Assembly (NCBI GenBank): GCA_017302015.1
Contig: JAFLEE010000072.1
Coordinates: 1-26,680 of the forward strand
Length of the DNA stretch: 26,680 nt
Origin: Spirochaetota bacterium
GTDB taxonomy: Bacteria > Spirochaetota > UBA12135 > COTS27 > JAFLEE01
Direction: 5' to 3'
Made by a program: the position numbers and the translations under genes. Of this stretch, positions 1 through 7,643 are shown in pieces. The notes below the pieces were generated by a model. It did not search any database, had not been told where the DNA came from, and saw only the letters and a program-made list of their open reading frames with translations. Numbering within the stretch: position 1 is the first letter of the stretch; the number at the start of each line of letters is the position of its first letter.

Positions 1-124
1 TCTATTACAACAAAAAACGATTCCACTCGTCCATCAATTATTGCACCCCGGAGGAAAAGCATGTAGAATCAAACCCGAAGCAATTCAGTGTGGCTTGACC
101 GACTGTCCCAATTTTTGAGAAAGA
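1..124. other. left edge, no gene recognised
   Basis: This AT-rich stretch lies downstream of the minus-strand gene ending at 125. No coding sequence is evident. It contains a strong Shine-Dalgarno-like GGAGGA at 50-55, followed by ATG at 61-63 and immediately TAG at 64-66, which is a start-stop pair. Its meaning is unclear and it may be chance. Confidence 0.4.
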
Positions 125-1291
125 TCATTCCTCGGCCAACGCGCCGAGGGTTTTTTCGACGCCCTGCACGCGCAGCAGGCACCGGGTGACATGGCGCTCC
201 AAAACAGCCATGGCCGCCGGATCCATCGCCCCATCCTCGGGAACCTCCTGCCGACCGCTTAGGAGAGCGAGCCCCCGGTGGACTTGAACGAAATAGGAAT
301 CCTTGATCACTTCATAGGGGAGTTTAAACCGGGGGAATGGGAAAACCCAACGGGATTCCAGTGCGCCGCATGTTCGCCAATCGGCGAAGAACTTCACGAG
401 GGCTTCCGCCTCCTTCGGGAAACGGGTTCGGGCCGGCACCACAAAACAGGATCCTTCTATATATGAGCCCTGCAGGCGGCCAGAAGGACCTCGCGGCGCC
501 AGGGCCAATTTTAATTTCCGATCCACCCCGGTCTTCCATTGATGCCGAAGAAGCATGAGGAAGTCGGAGCTTTCCTGGTAGAAAGCCGATTGCCCGACAA
601 GGAAAGGTTGGCGGTTCTTCCACGATTCACGCTGGAGACTTTCCACCGGAACCAGGCGGTGACGATAGATGAGGGAAAGGAGGAAATCGAGGGTCTCCCC
701 CGCCGCCGTACTATTGACGGCGATCCCAGAATCCGGGGCATAGACGCGCCCGCCATTGGACCAAAGGTACTCCAGGAACGTTTTCGCGTGGTTCCCGATG
801 CCCCGCATCAAGATCGGTGCCGAAGCCCGCTTCGCCTGTTGGAGGACGCGGCCGATGTCCACGAGCGCCTCCCAGGTCTGCGGGACGTCCACGCCTAACG
901 GGTCCAAAAGATCGCGGCGGCAAAAGAGGAGGCCGAAGGCGTTATTCTTGGGGAGCGCGAATAGCCGGCCCCCCGATGTGAACCTCGATAAACCCAAGGG
1001 ATCCAACCGCGAAAGGAGATCTTCCCCCAAGAGACCGTCCAAGGCCAAGAGTTTCCCCTCCTCGCCCAAGGCGCGCGCCTGGATGTCGTTCATGGCGTTA
1101 AAGAGGGCGATATCCGTGCCTTGCGGCCCCAATTCGTGGCGGACGAAGAAAGGAGTATCCACATCGCTATAGACCCGGCACCTCACCCGCAGATGGGGAT
1201 GCGCTCTGGCGAAGAGAACCGCGAAAGCGCCGGAAAACCGGTCCGTCCCATAGCCGAAACGGTGGTTGATGAATAGGGCGCTCGGGGCCAT
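125..1291 (-). CDS. ABC-type solute-binding-like protein without signal peptide
   Basis: This 388-aa protein resembles family 1 extracellular solute-binding proteins (sugar-binding, MalE-like). Visible features are an N-terminal half with the GTDIALFN strand and a KLLALDGLL segment, a Trp/Tyr-rich middle, and a C-terminal helical half containing EALVKFFADW. Family members normally carry a signal peptide or lipobox and deliver sugars to an ABC importer. Here the N-terminus (MAPSALFINHRFGYG) has neither, and the only in-frame upstream sequence is 17 codons back to the stop of the preceding gene, so the lack is not due to a wrong start. No permease or ATPase gene is near. It follows the DUF2264 gene by 51 bp on the same strand and in the same frame, so an operon is likely. 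It may be an intracellular sugar sensor or a remnant of a larger regulator; both are inference. Confidence 0.7.
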   Translation of the reverse strand: MAPSALFINHRFGYGTDRFSGAFAVLFARAHPHLRVRCRVYSDVDTPFFVRHELGPQGTDIALFNAMNDIQARALGEEGKLLALDGLLGEDLLSRLDPLGLSRFTSGGRLFALPKNNAFGLLFCRRDLLDPLGVDVPQTWEALVDIGRVLQQAKRASAPILMRGIGNHAKTFLEYLWSNGGRVYAPDSGIAVNSTAAGETLDFLLSLIYRHRLVPVESLQRESWKNRQPFLVGQSAFYQESSDFLMLLRHQWKTGVDRKLKLALAPRGPSGRLQGSYIEGSCFVVPARTRFPKEAEALVKFFADWRTCGALESRWVFPFPRFKLPYEVIKDSYFVQVHRGLALLSGRQEVPEDGAMDPAAMAVLERHVTRCLLRVQGVEKTLGALAEE

Positions 1292-1342
1292 GGGGTCTCG
1301 ATTATCAAATGGGAGAGCGCCCCGCAGGAACGACGCCTCAGA

Positions 1343-2488
1343 TCAATGCTGGCCGTGGTCCGCCGGAAGATCTTCCCCGCGCCAGAGACGGACCTGCGTC
1401 CAAGGCAGATCGGGCAAGCGCCAAAACGGATCCGAAGGCGGTAAACCGAGGGGGAGGAACGCCGTCGAGCAAAGATACAGGCTCCCCGTTCTGATGTATG
1501 CCTCGCCGAGGGAAGGTTGGGCTCCGCAGAGGCCGATACGGAGCCATCCCCTCGCATCGAAGGTGTCGGGCGCCTCAAGCGTGCGCCGGATCGCCGAGGT
1601 GAGGGCACAACGCACTTGGGCGGGAGGAAGTTCGGCGGGAAGGGCATGGCGAAGGGCCGCCTGGGCGAGATGTTGGAAGGCCCCGCACCGGTAGGCGATG
1701 GACCGGCCGATCGGGGGGTAAGAACCGTCCGCAGCGATGAATCGCTCCAAGACCTGGGCATAACGGCGCCCGTGGGCCTCGGCGGCGGCGCGCATCGTAC
1801 CCCATTCGTTCTCAAGGTCTCCCACTGTCGCCAGAATATCGAGGAGCATGGGCTGGATGACGAAGCTATTGTAATAATCCCAAGCGAACATTTTCCCGTC
1901 GCCGTAGACGCCATCGCCCTTATACCACTCCTGGTGGGACCGAAGCGCATAATCGACGCGCATGCGGTCCCAATCGGCTTCGCCGGTCGACGCCAGGAAC
2001 GCTTCGACCATCGCCGAAAACAAGAGCCAATTGCAGTAGCCAGGTTTACGCGTTCGCGTCGCCTTCAGGGCTGCGATCACCCTGCCTTTCACGGAAGGTT
2101 CCAGAGGATCCCACAAGACTCGCTTCCCACGCAGCAAGCCATGGGCCAGGAAAGCTGCGTCCACGATCGGCTGGTGGTGCTCGCTGAAATTGAGGAAATC
2201 CGGGCTGGATGGGTCGACACCGACGGCCAATGCGCGTCGCGACAAGGCCAGTATTTCATCTCGCCGCATGGCCTCATCCCCTTCGAGGTCCGGACAGGAT
2301 AGCCACGGGGCGAGGCCCGCCAGGGTTCTGCCAAACGCTTCGAGGTGGGTGACGGATTTCCGCTCATCGGGGTGCGCACCCTCGACGGGCATCTCGATTC
2401 GTAGACGGCCCTTTGAGAGGGATTCCACGACGGGGCGGGAGACTTTATCGAGGAGAGTATACCAAAGACTGCGGGCGGAGGAGGGCAT
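1343..2488 (-). CDS. DUF2264 domain protein
   Basis: This 381-aa protein matches DUF2264, a family of predicted alpha/alpha-toroid carbohydrate-active proteins of unknown reaction. Family-like motifs are SEHHQP near residues 102-107, WYKGDGVYGDG at 188-198 and DYYNSF at 204-209. There is no signal peptide, so it is probably cytoplasmic. The start at 2488 is chosen because AGGA (2495-2498) sits six bases before the ATG and the family-like sequence begins just after it; an in-frame ATG at 2590 would add 34 residues that look non-coding. The solute-binding-like gene follows 51 bp downstream. A motif shared with the region upstream of the fucosidase lies 82-120 bp upstream and may be a control site. 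By family fold, it probably handles an uronate- or deoxysugar-containing oligosaccharide; the substrate is not known. Confidence 0.85.
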   Translation of the reverse strand: MPSSARSLWYTLLDKVSRPVVESLSKGRLRIEMPVEGAHPDERKSVTHLEAFGRTLAGLAPWLSCPDLEGDEAMRRDEILALSRRALAVGVDPSSPDFLNFSEHHQPIVDAAFLAHGLLRGKRVLWDPLEPSVKGRVIAALKATRTRKPGYCNWLLFSAMVEAFLASTGEADWDRMRVDYALRSHQEWYKGDGVYGDGKMFAWDYYNSFVIQPMLLDILATVGDLENEWGTMRAAAEAHGRRYAQVLERFIAADGSYPPIGRSIAYRCGAFQHLAQAALRHALPAELPPAQVRCALTSAIRRTLEAPDTFDARGWLRIGLCGAQPSLGEAYIRTGSLYLCSTAFLPLGLPPSDPFWRLPDLPWTQVRLWRGEDLPADHGQH

Positions 2489-2569
2489 GGAGGTTCCTGT
2501 ATTTTGGGGGTTTGGGAGGTGGCCGGAGCTGACTGCTGCAATGAATTTGCCACACCTGAGCCAATTGGA

Positions 2570-2608
2570 CAATATCACATAATAGCCCATGAAACACGAA
2601 ATCTTTCA
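2570..2608. promoter_or_regulatory. shared intergenic motif, copy 1
   Basis: This 39-bp segment lies upstream of the minus-strand DUF2264 gene and matches 6044-6082 at all but three positions, with the first 21 bases identical. It contains GAAACACGAAA at 2591-2601, which recurs in reverse orientation at 6021-6031. Two close copies in separate intergenic regions about 3.5 kb apart suggest a regulator-binding site or a small repeat. The motif faces opposite ways relative to the two nearest genes, which argues against a plain promoter core. Confidence 0.5.
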
Positions 2609-2698
2609 CAGATCCAGTAACCTACGATTTGCCTTGAGTCTGATACCCCCAAAACCCGAAATTAACCCGCGTCTCACCAGACTTTCATCACTCATAGG

Positions 2699-3529
2699 TC
2701 AAGCAGAAAACGACCGATTCATCGCCCGACGCCTAAAATCTCTCGGACTCATCCCGACCATTTTAGAAAACACCTTACTCAAATGGTAGGAATCGCAGAA
2801 TCCAGTAGCATCGGCGATCTGACCGAGGCGATCTTCCGTGGTAACGAGTAGAGACTTGACACGATGAATGCGCTCGCGATTGATCAAGGCCGACAGGGAG
2901 ACGCCCGTCGTCTCCTTGACCACGGCGCTCGTTCGAGACGGCGACAAACCCACGATCTTAGAGATGTCGCCCAAGGAGATGCGTTCGGCTGCATGCCTCC
3001 GAACGAAGGAGCGAATTTGATTGGCGCGAGAGTCCGGAATGATCGCCAAGGCGTTCAAACGCTTAAGCCGCGCCATGAGGCCATCGCAAAACACCGAGAG
3101 CACCTCGGTGAAATTTCGATTCTCAGGGGGCAGTGGAGGCAGGGCGCTTAGGACCTCCCAATATGCGGCCGACCGCGGAGGGGACCTTTCCGGACTTCGC
3201 CAAGAACCGGCGTAGAGCATCCCAAAATGCACCCCGCCATCTTGCAAGGGGACCACAATTTCCACCACACCCTTCCAACAAGTCTCCACAAAGGGCACGC
3301 CGACGGTTTGGCACTTGGCATTCATCGCTTCCCGGCAATGCGCGATACATTTGCGATGGAAACCCGCCGCGCATACTGCGTTCTTTTTATGGGATTGCCT
3401 CAGGGGTGGGAACAGGGAGATTCCGAGCGGGGTGTGGAAGATACCGGCGTAATCGATGACGGTGATGGAAATACGAAGAGAGGCCTCCAAGGCGCAAATA
3501 CTTTTCTCGAGGGAAGAGACGGTTTCCAT
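2699..3529 (-). CDS. AraC-family regulator with PocR sensor domain
   Basis: This 276-aa protein has two parts. Residues about 8-155 look like a PocR ligand-sensing domain, with cysteines at 53, 61, 65, 73 and 84 (CX7CX3CX7C) and the VVPLQDGGVHFGMLYAGSW segment. Residues about 170-270 form an AraC double helix-turn-helix: ISLGDISKIVGLSPSRTS is the first HTH and IADATGFCDSYHLSKVFSK the second, ending in the usual GMSPRDFRR. Such proteins bind DNA and activate nearby sugar or diol genes when the PocR domain senses its ligand. The gene is divergent from the 719-aa enzyme-like gene across 133 bp holding direct repeats and a palindrome, so that gene and itself are the likely targets. The Cys cluster could bind metal or sense redox state; that is inference. 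Confidence 0.9.
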   Translation of the reverse strand: METVSSLEKSICALEASLRISITVIDYAGIFHTPLGISLFPPLRQSHKKNAVCAAGFHRKCIAHCREAMNAKCQTVGVPFVETCWKGVVEIVVPLQDGGVHFGMLYAGSWRSPERSPPRSAAYWEVLSALPPLPPENRNFTEVLSVFCDGLMARLKRLNALAIIPDSRANQIRSFVRRHAAERISLGDISKIVGLSPSRTSAVVKETTGVSLSALINRERIHRVKSLLVTTEDRLGQIADATGFCDSYHLSKVFSKMVGMSPRDFRRRAMNRSFSA

Positions 3530-3662
3530 GGGTCTTACAGGGAATCCTTATTTTTCATCCATTTAACTGATAAACAAGATTATTATACATGTTTTTAAGA
3601 TCTTAAACCATTTCCTTACAGGGAAACGAGGCGCAAAATATGTTTGCACGCTAGGAGTCGGT
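3530..3662. promoter_or_regulatory. divergent intergenic control region
   Basis: This 133-bp AT-rich region separates the PocR-AraC gene (minus) from the 719-aa gene (plus). The 11-bp sequence CTTACAGGGAA occurs twice in direct orientation, at 3534-3544 and 3615-3625, 81 bp apart. Between them at 3594-3607 is a perfect 14-bp palindrome, TTTAAGATCTTAAA. AGGAG at 3653-3657 is the ribosome binding site of the plus-strand gene. The arrangement fits regulator binding on both sides of a promoter, with the AraC protein as first candidate. Confidence 0.6.
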
Positions 3663-5822
3663 ATGAAAAACGCCCTCAACCTACTTGAAGATTGGACGCG
3701 AGCGCTGCCTTCCTACCTCCGCCCCTCCCGAAGAACCCCCTATCAATATTACGGCACCGGGGAAAGCGCCCATTGGCCTGTTCAAAGCAATTTCAATGTC
3801 GCGGCAGCCCTTGCGGTTTTAGGGACCCACGCCGATTACCATCCAATCGACGGGGGGCTGGATTCGAATCTACTCGTAAAAACCGCCCTTTCGTTGTTCC
3901 GATATGGCTTATCGACCCATGTCGGGGGCCCCCATACCTGCACCGACGGGAAGCAATGGGGCCACTCATGGATCAGCGTACTCGGACTCGAACGCATGCG
4001 GCATGGTTTGGAATCCCTGGCGCCACACCTGACGGCACAAGACCGCGCACGCCTAAAAGAGGTCCTGCTATCGGAGGCGGATTGGATTTTAGACCACCAT
4101 CCGGTGATCGCGGGAATCGAGGCCAAGGACAATCGGCCGGAATCGAACATCTGGAATGGTTGCCACTTGATCCGGTCCGCAATGGAGTATCCCGACGCCC
4201 CCCGGCGTGATGCCTACCTAGAGAAAGCGACTTCCTTCTTCCTTAATGGCATATCGGTGCCAGCAGACGCATCTTCATCGACGATCTATCGCGGCAAGCC
4301 CCTCGCCACATGGCATGTGGGCCCGAATTTCACGGAGAATTACGGGCTCAATCACCACCACTACTTGAATATCGGCTACATGGTGATCTGCCTGTCCAAC
4401 ATTGCCATGCTGCATTTCGCGATGAAGGAGAGGGGAACTCCCCTCCCCGACGAAGTCTACCACCACGTCGAAGACCTTTGGAAGGTGGTGAAATCTTTCA
4501 CCTTCGCCGATGGGCGCCTCCACCGCATCGGCGGCGACACCCGGGCGCGCTATTGCTATTGCCAGGATTACGCCTACCCGGTGTGGCTTTTCGCGTCCGA
4601 CCATTTCAAAGACGACACGACGTCTTTCGAGTCAGGTTGGCTAAAGATCCTCGCGACCGAGATGGCGGCGAATGGCGATGGCTCCTTTCTATCGAAGCGA
4701 TTGGCCGCCGTCCGCGCGTCCAATTGGTTCTATTTCGCCCGCCTGGAATCGGACCGGGCCCTCGCTCTTTCCCAAGCCGCCTACTGGGGGCCAAAGGCGG
4801 AGAGGAAGAAAACGAATCCCATCGCCGTCCCCGATGCGTGGGAAGACGGTTTCCACGGGGCAGTCGCCCACCGCTCGAGATCACGATTGGCATCGTGGGT
4901 TTGGAAGGGCGCAGAGGGCCCCGCTCTCATTTGCGTGCCCCCCGACCGAAGCGATCTCGTCGAATGGCAAAAGAGCCTTCTCGGCGAGTTCTGCACCGCG
5001 GGGCATCTATGCCCGCAACCAGGGCGTGCGGTCGTCCAAACTTTTCCCGGAGGCTTCGCTGCTTGCGGCCAATTATATTGGAAAGAAACGCTCCCCATGG
5101 GGGAAGGAGAAGGGACCGACATCCTGGTTGACCACCAAGTTGCTGCGGTCGCCTTACCCGACGGGCGAAGCATGATCGTGCTCCAACGGGCCAAGACCAT
5201 GAAGGACTGCATTCTCACCGAGGTCAAGAGCCTCGGCCTAAAAATACCAAACGACCTATGGAACGGTGATCGACGGCACTATCGCGGTTCAAACAAGGAC
5301 TACGAGGCGGCCGGAATTCCAGCCGATTGGCAACGGGTCTCCATCGACTCGCCCGCGCTTACGGTCGATGAGACCCTCACCCTCACTCAGGGCTACGGTC
5401 CGACGGGATTCCATATTTTTCGGCCCCCGGAGCGCCGCATCGCGATACTTCGCGCGACCCCGCCCCGATTGGGCACTCTCTACGCCGATGAGGTTTGCCT
5501 CCGGTGCGAGATCGGGTCACAATTCTACCCGGAAGATTCCCGACTGATCGATGACGGTTTCGCCCTAACTCTGGCGCACGAACCAAAGGGGCTCGAATTG
5601 CGGCAAGTGGATCCCTTCTCCCCGGAAGTCCGTGCCGTGCGGTGCACCGATGAGCGTGGGTCCTACCTCTTCGTGGCTAATTTTGGCGCGAAAACCACGA
5701 CTCGGCTGCCTTCCGAGTTTTTCGATTGTCAAATCTTGACTTCAGGCTCAAAGCCCACGATCGAAGGAAAATACCTCTCCATGGAAATGGAAGAATTCCA
5801 AACAGCCCTCTTTCGCATATAG
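3663..5822 (+). CDS. predicted alpha/alpha-toroid glycan-active protein, heparinase II/III-like
   Basis: This 719-aa protein has no signal peptide. The N-terminal part (about 1-400) is helical with repeated Trp/His/Asn-rich loops, including HVGGPHTCTDGKQWGHSW at 86-103, ESNIWNG at 160-166 and ENYGLNHHHYLNIGYM at 225-240. The C-terminal part (about 410-719) is beta-rich. That order, helical toroid then beta-sandwich, is typical of polysaccharide lyases and unsaturated-uronyl hydrolases such as heparinase II/III relatives, but I cannot assign a precise family. The His/Asn/Tyr-rich loop at 222-234 is the best active-site candidate. The start has a good AGGAG five bases upstream of the ATG. Codon use is less GC-biased than in genes further right. 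The divergent PocR-AraC gene probably controls it. Work on an oligosaccharide in the cytoplasm is inferred. Confidence 0.65.
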   Translation: MKNALNLLEDWTRALPSYLRPSRRTPYQYYGTGESAHWPVQSNFNVAAALAVLGTHADYHPIDGGLDSNLLVKTALSLFRYGLSTHVGGPHTCTDGKQWGHSWISVLGLERMRHGLESLAPHLTAQDRARLKEVLLSEADWILDHHPVIAGIEAKDNRPESNIWNGCHLIRSAMEYPDAPRRDAYLEKATSFFLNGISVPADASSSTIYRGKPLATWHVGPNFTENYGLNHHHYLNIGYMVICLSNIAMLHFAMKERGTPLPDEVYHHVEDLWKVVKSFTFADGRLHRIGGDTRARYCYCQDYAYPVWLFASDHFKDDTTSFESGWLKILATEMAANGDGSFLSKRLAAVRASNWFYFARLESDRALALSQAAYWGPKAERKKTNPIAVPDAWEDGFHGAVAHRSRSRLASWVWKGAEGPALICVPPDRSDLVEWQKSLLGEFCTAGHLCPQPGRAVVQTFPGGFAACGQLYWKETLPMGEGEGTDILVDHQVAAVALPDGRSMIVLQRAKTMKDCILTEVKSLGLKIPNDLWNGDRRHYRGSNKDYEAAGIPADWQRVSIDSPALTVDETLTLTQGYGPTGFHIFRPPERRIAILRATPPRLGTLYADEVCLRCEIGSQFYPEDSRLIDDGFALTLAHEPKGLELRQVDPFSPEVRAVRCTDERGSYLFVANFGAKTTTRLPSEFFDCQILTSGSKPTIEGKYLSMEMEEFQTALFRI

Positions 5823-6234
5823 CCAACTCCACGGAGCGATAGGCACCATCATCTAACGCGAGTAAACTAGCTAGCCCAATCTAACCATATGTTTTCTTTT
5901 TCGGCCCTTTTCCCCTCGCCGACCAATGGGCCGCGATCTCACACTCCCGGCGTGCCTGTAATTGATCCTCAAATCGTCTGATGAAGCACGACCAACGAAA
6001 GACATACTATAAATGAGAAGTTTCGTGTTTCCTGCCACTGGCCCAATATCACATAATAGCCCATCACACACGAAATCCTTCATCTCCCCACCCCCATCAA
6101 TTCCCGACCACTTTCCTCCCTCACCGACCACCTAATCTCGCCAGGTTCGTTGTAAACTCTCCCAAAGCGACTCCCCAGAGGCGCACTTCCCCTCCCCAAT
6201 CCCCCCAGTCTTTCATCCCTCAAGGAGTTTTTCC
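5823..6234. other. 412-bp intergenic region with regulatory repeats
   Basis: No convincing gene is present. This AT-richer gap separates the 719-aa gene from the fucosidase, both on the plus strand. It contains TTTCGTGTTTC at 6021-6031, the reverse complement of a motif at 2591-2601, and the second copy of the shared motif at 6044-6082. CGGCCC and GGGCCG arms flank about 20 bases near 5903-5934 but lack a T-tract, so I do not call a terminator. AAGGAG at 6222-6227 is the fucosidase ribosome binding site. Confidence 0.6.
6021..6082. promoter_or_regulatory. shared intergenic motif, copy 2, with inverted half-site
   Basis: Bases 6044-6082 match 2570-2608 with three mismatches. Upstream, TTTCGTGT at 6021-6028 pairs as an inverted repeat with ACACGAAA at 6068-6075, 47 bp centre to centre. 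The site lies about 155-215 bp before the fucosidase start. An operator for a sugar-responsive regulator is the simplest reading. Confidence 0.5.
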
Positions 6235-7506
6235 ATGCCCATCCCTCGGTTCGGCGACGGCCGCGACGCGTTCTTCGAGCACCGTTTCGGTCTCTTCATC
6301 CACTGGGGGATCTACGCCTTGGACGGCTGGCACGAGCAGGTTCAGTGGCGCCGAAATATCCCCAAGGCCGAGTATGTGAAACGCGTCGCGCGCTTCCATC
6401 CAGAAGCCTACGATCCCGCGGCGTGGATCGACTTCATGAAATCCTGCGGCATGTCCTATTTCGTCCTCACGACCAAGCACCACGACGGCTTCTGCCTCTG
6501 GGACACGAAGGAGACCGATTACAGCATCATGAACACCCCCTACGGGAAGGACCTTCTCGCGCCCCTGGCCGCCGCGGCCGCTAAAAAAGGGGTGAAGGTC
6601 GGTCTCTATTACTCGTGCCCCGACTGGCACCACCCGAACGCCATCAACCAGGGCGGCGACCATGAACTTAAACACCAGAACCCTGGGGATGAGCCCGACG
6701 AGAACGCCTATATCGAATACGTGAAGCGCCAAACCCGGGAACTCGCCAGCCATTACGGCCCGATCTTCGAGTGGTTTTGGGATATCCCGCCCAAACGGCG
6801 CGATCCCTCGGTCAACCGGATCCTCCGCGAACTCCAGCCCGGCATCTGCATCAACGACCGCGGCTGGGACGGCGGCGATTTCAATACCCCCGAACGCCAC
6901 GTGCCCGGGGGCAAGGGGTTCGAGCGCGCCACCGAAGCCTGCGAGTCCCTCGGCCAGCAAAGCTGGGGCTGGCGGGAGGAGGAGGATTATTTCACCCCCA
7001 AGCACCTCATGCAGTCCATGGCGAAGATCATGGCCATGGGGGGAAAATACCTCCTCAATATCGGACCCAAGCCCGACGGCACCCTCCCCGAAGAGCCCGT
7101 GTCCAATGCCCGGCGCATCGGCCAATGGTACCTGCGCGTGCGCGAAGCACTCCACGGCGAACCCTGTTCCTGGCTCCTCGACCACGAGCGGTTCATGCTC
7201 ACCCTGGGCCCAAACGCCCTCTACGTCGTCTTCCACCAGGACCACGCCTCCAGCGGCCTCGTGCTCCCCCCGATCGACCTCCTCCCCAAGCGCGCCACCG
7301 TACTCAACGACGGTTCCCCCCTCTGGGCGAAGGTCGAAGTCACCCCCGCCCGCTACACTTCCCGGCCGCTCCTCCACCTCCGCCAGATCCCGCAACAGCG
7401 CATCCTCGACGAGCCTATCGTCCTCAAACTGGAATACGATCGGTTGGACGAGGGGATGCTCCGCGCGATGGCCGAAAAACCCATGCAAGCCGAACAGATT
7501 TTCTGA
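6235..7506 (+). CDS. alpha-L-fucosidase, GH29
   Basis: This 423-aa glycoside hydrolase family 29 enzyme hydrolyses terminal alpha-L-fucose from glycans. Family hallmarks are RFGLFIHWGIY near residues 17-27, YFVLTTKHHDGFCLWD near 74-89, VGLYYSCPDWHH near 122-133, and MGGKYLLNIGPKPDG near 265-279. The nucleophile is probably Asp183 in EWFWD, at the place of the usual WFDG motif, although the glycine after it is replaced by Ile. There is no signal peptide, so the enzyme probably acts in the cytoplasm on imported fucosylated oligosaccharides. The start is supported by AAGGAG seven bases upstream. The next gene encodes a secreted multidomain glycan protein 137 bp downstream on the same strand. Other GH29 specificities cannot be excluded. 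Confidence 0.95.
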   Translation: MPIPRFGDGRDAFFEHRFGLFIHWGIYALDGWHEQVQWRRNIPKAEYVKRVARFHPEAYDPAAWIDFMKSCGMSYFVLTTKHHDGFCLWDTKETDYSIMNTPYGKDLLAPLAAAAAKKGVKVGLYYSCPDWHHPNAINQGGDHELKHQNPGDEPDENAYIEYVKRQTRELASHYGPIFEWFWDIPPKRRDPSVNRILRELQPGICINDRGWDGGDFNTPERHVPGGKGFERATEACESLGQQSWGWREEEDYFTPKHLMQSMAKIMAMGGKYLLNIGPKPDGTLPEEPVSNARRIGQWYLRVREALHGEPCSWLLDHERFMLTLGPNALYVVFHQDHASSGLVLPPIDLLPKRATVLNDGSPLWAKVEVTPARYTSRPLLHLRQIPQQRILDEPIVLKLEYDRLDEGMLRAMAEKPMQAEQIF

Positions 7507-7643
7507 CGCCGTCCCGCCTCCGGAGAAGCGGGCGGTTTCCATCCAATGTCCCGATTCTCCAATTGCGCGGACCGATGCCCGCGTTTACACTCCAGGTAGC
7601 GGCTCCCTTCCCATCAGGGGCGCCCCCTGCTACGGAGCGCACC

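Noticed and set aside
5871-6131. 86-codon minus-strand frame in the 412-bp gap
   Set aside because: No ribosome site or family-like sequence, and it covers the shared regulatory motif.
6220-7542. 440-codon minus-strand frame
   Set aside because: It is antisense to the well-supported GH29 fucosidase and shows low-complexity Gly/Glu/Val sequence typical of shadow frames in GC-rich DNA.
6771-7643. Upstream extension of the secreted protein's reading frame
   Set aside because: It overlaps the fucosidase in another frame and is Arg/Pro-rich; the real start at 7644 opens a signal peptide with a ribosome site.
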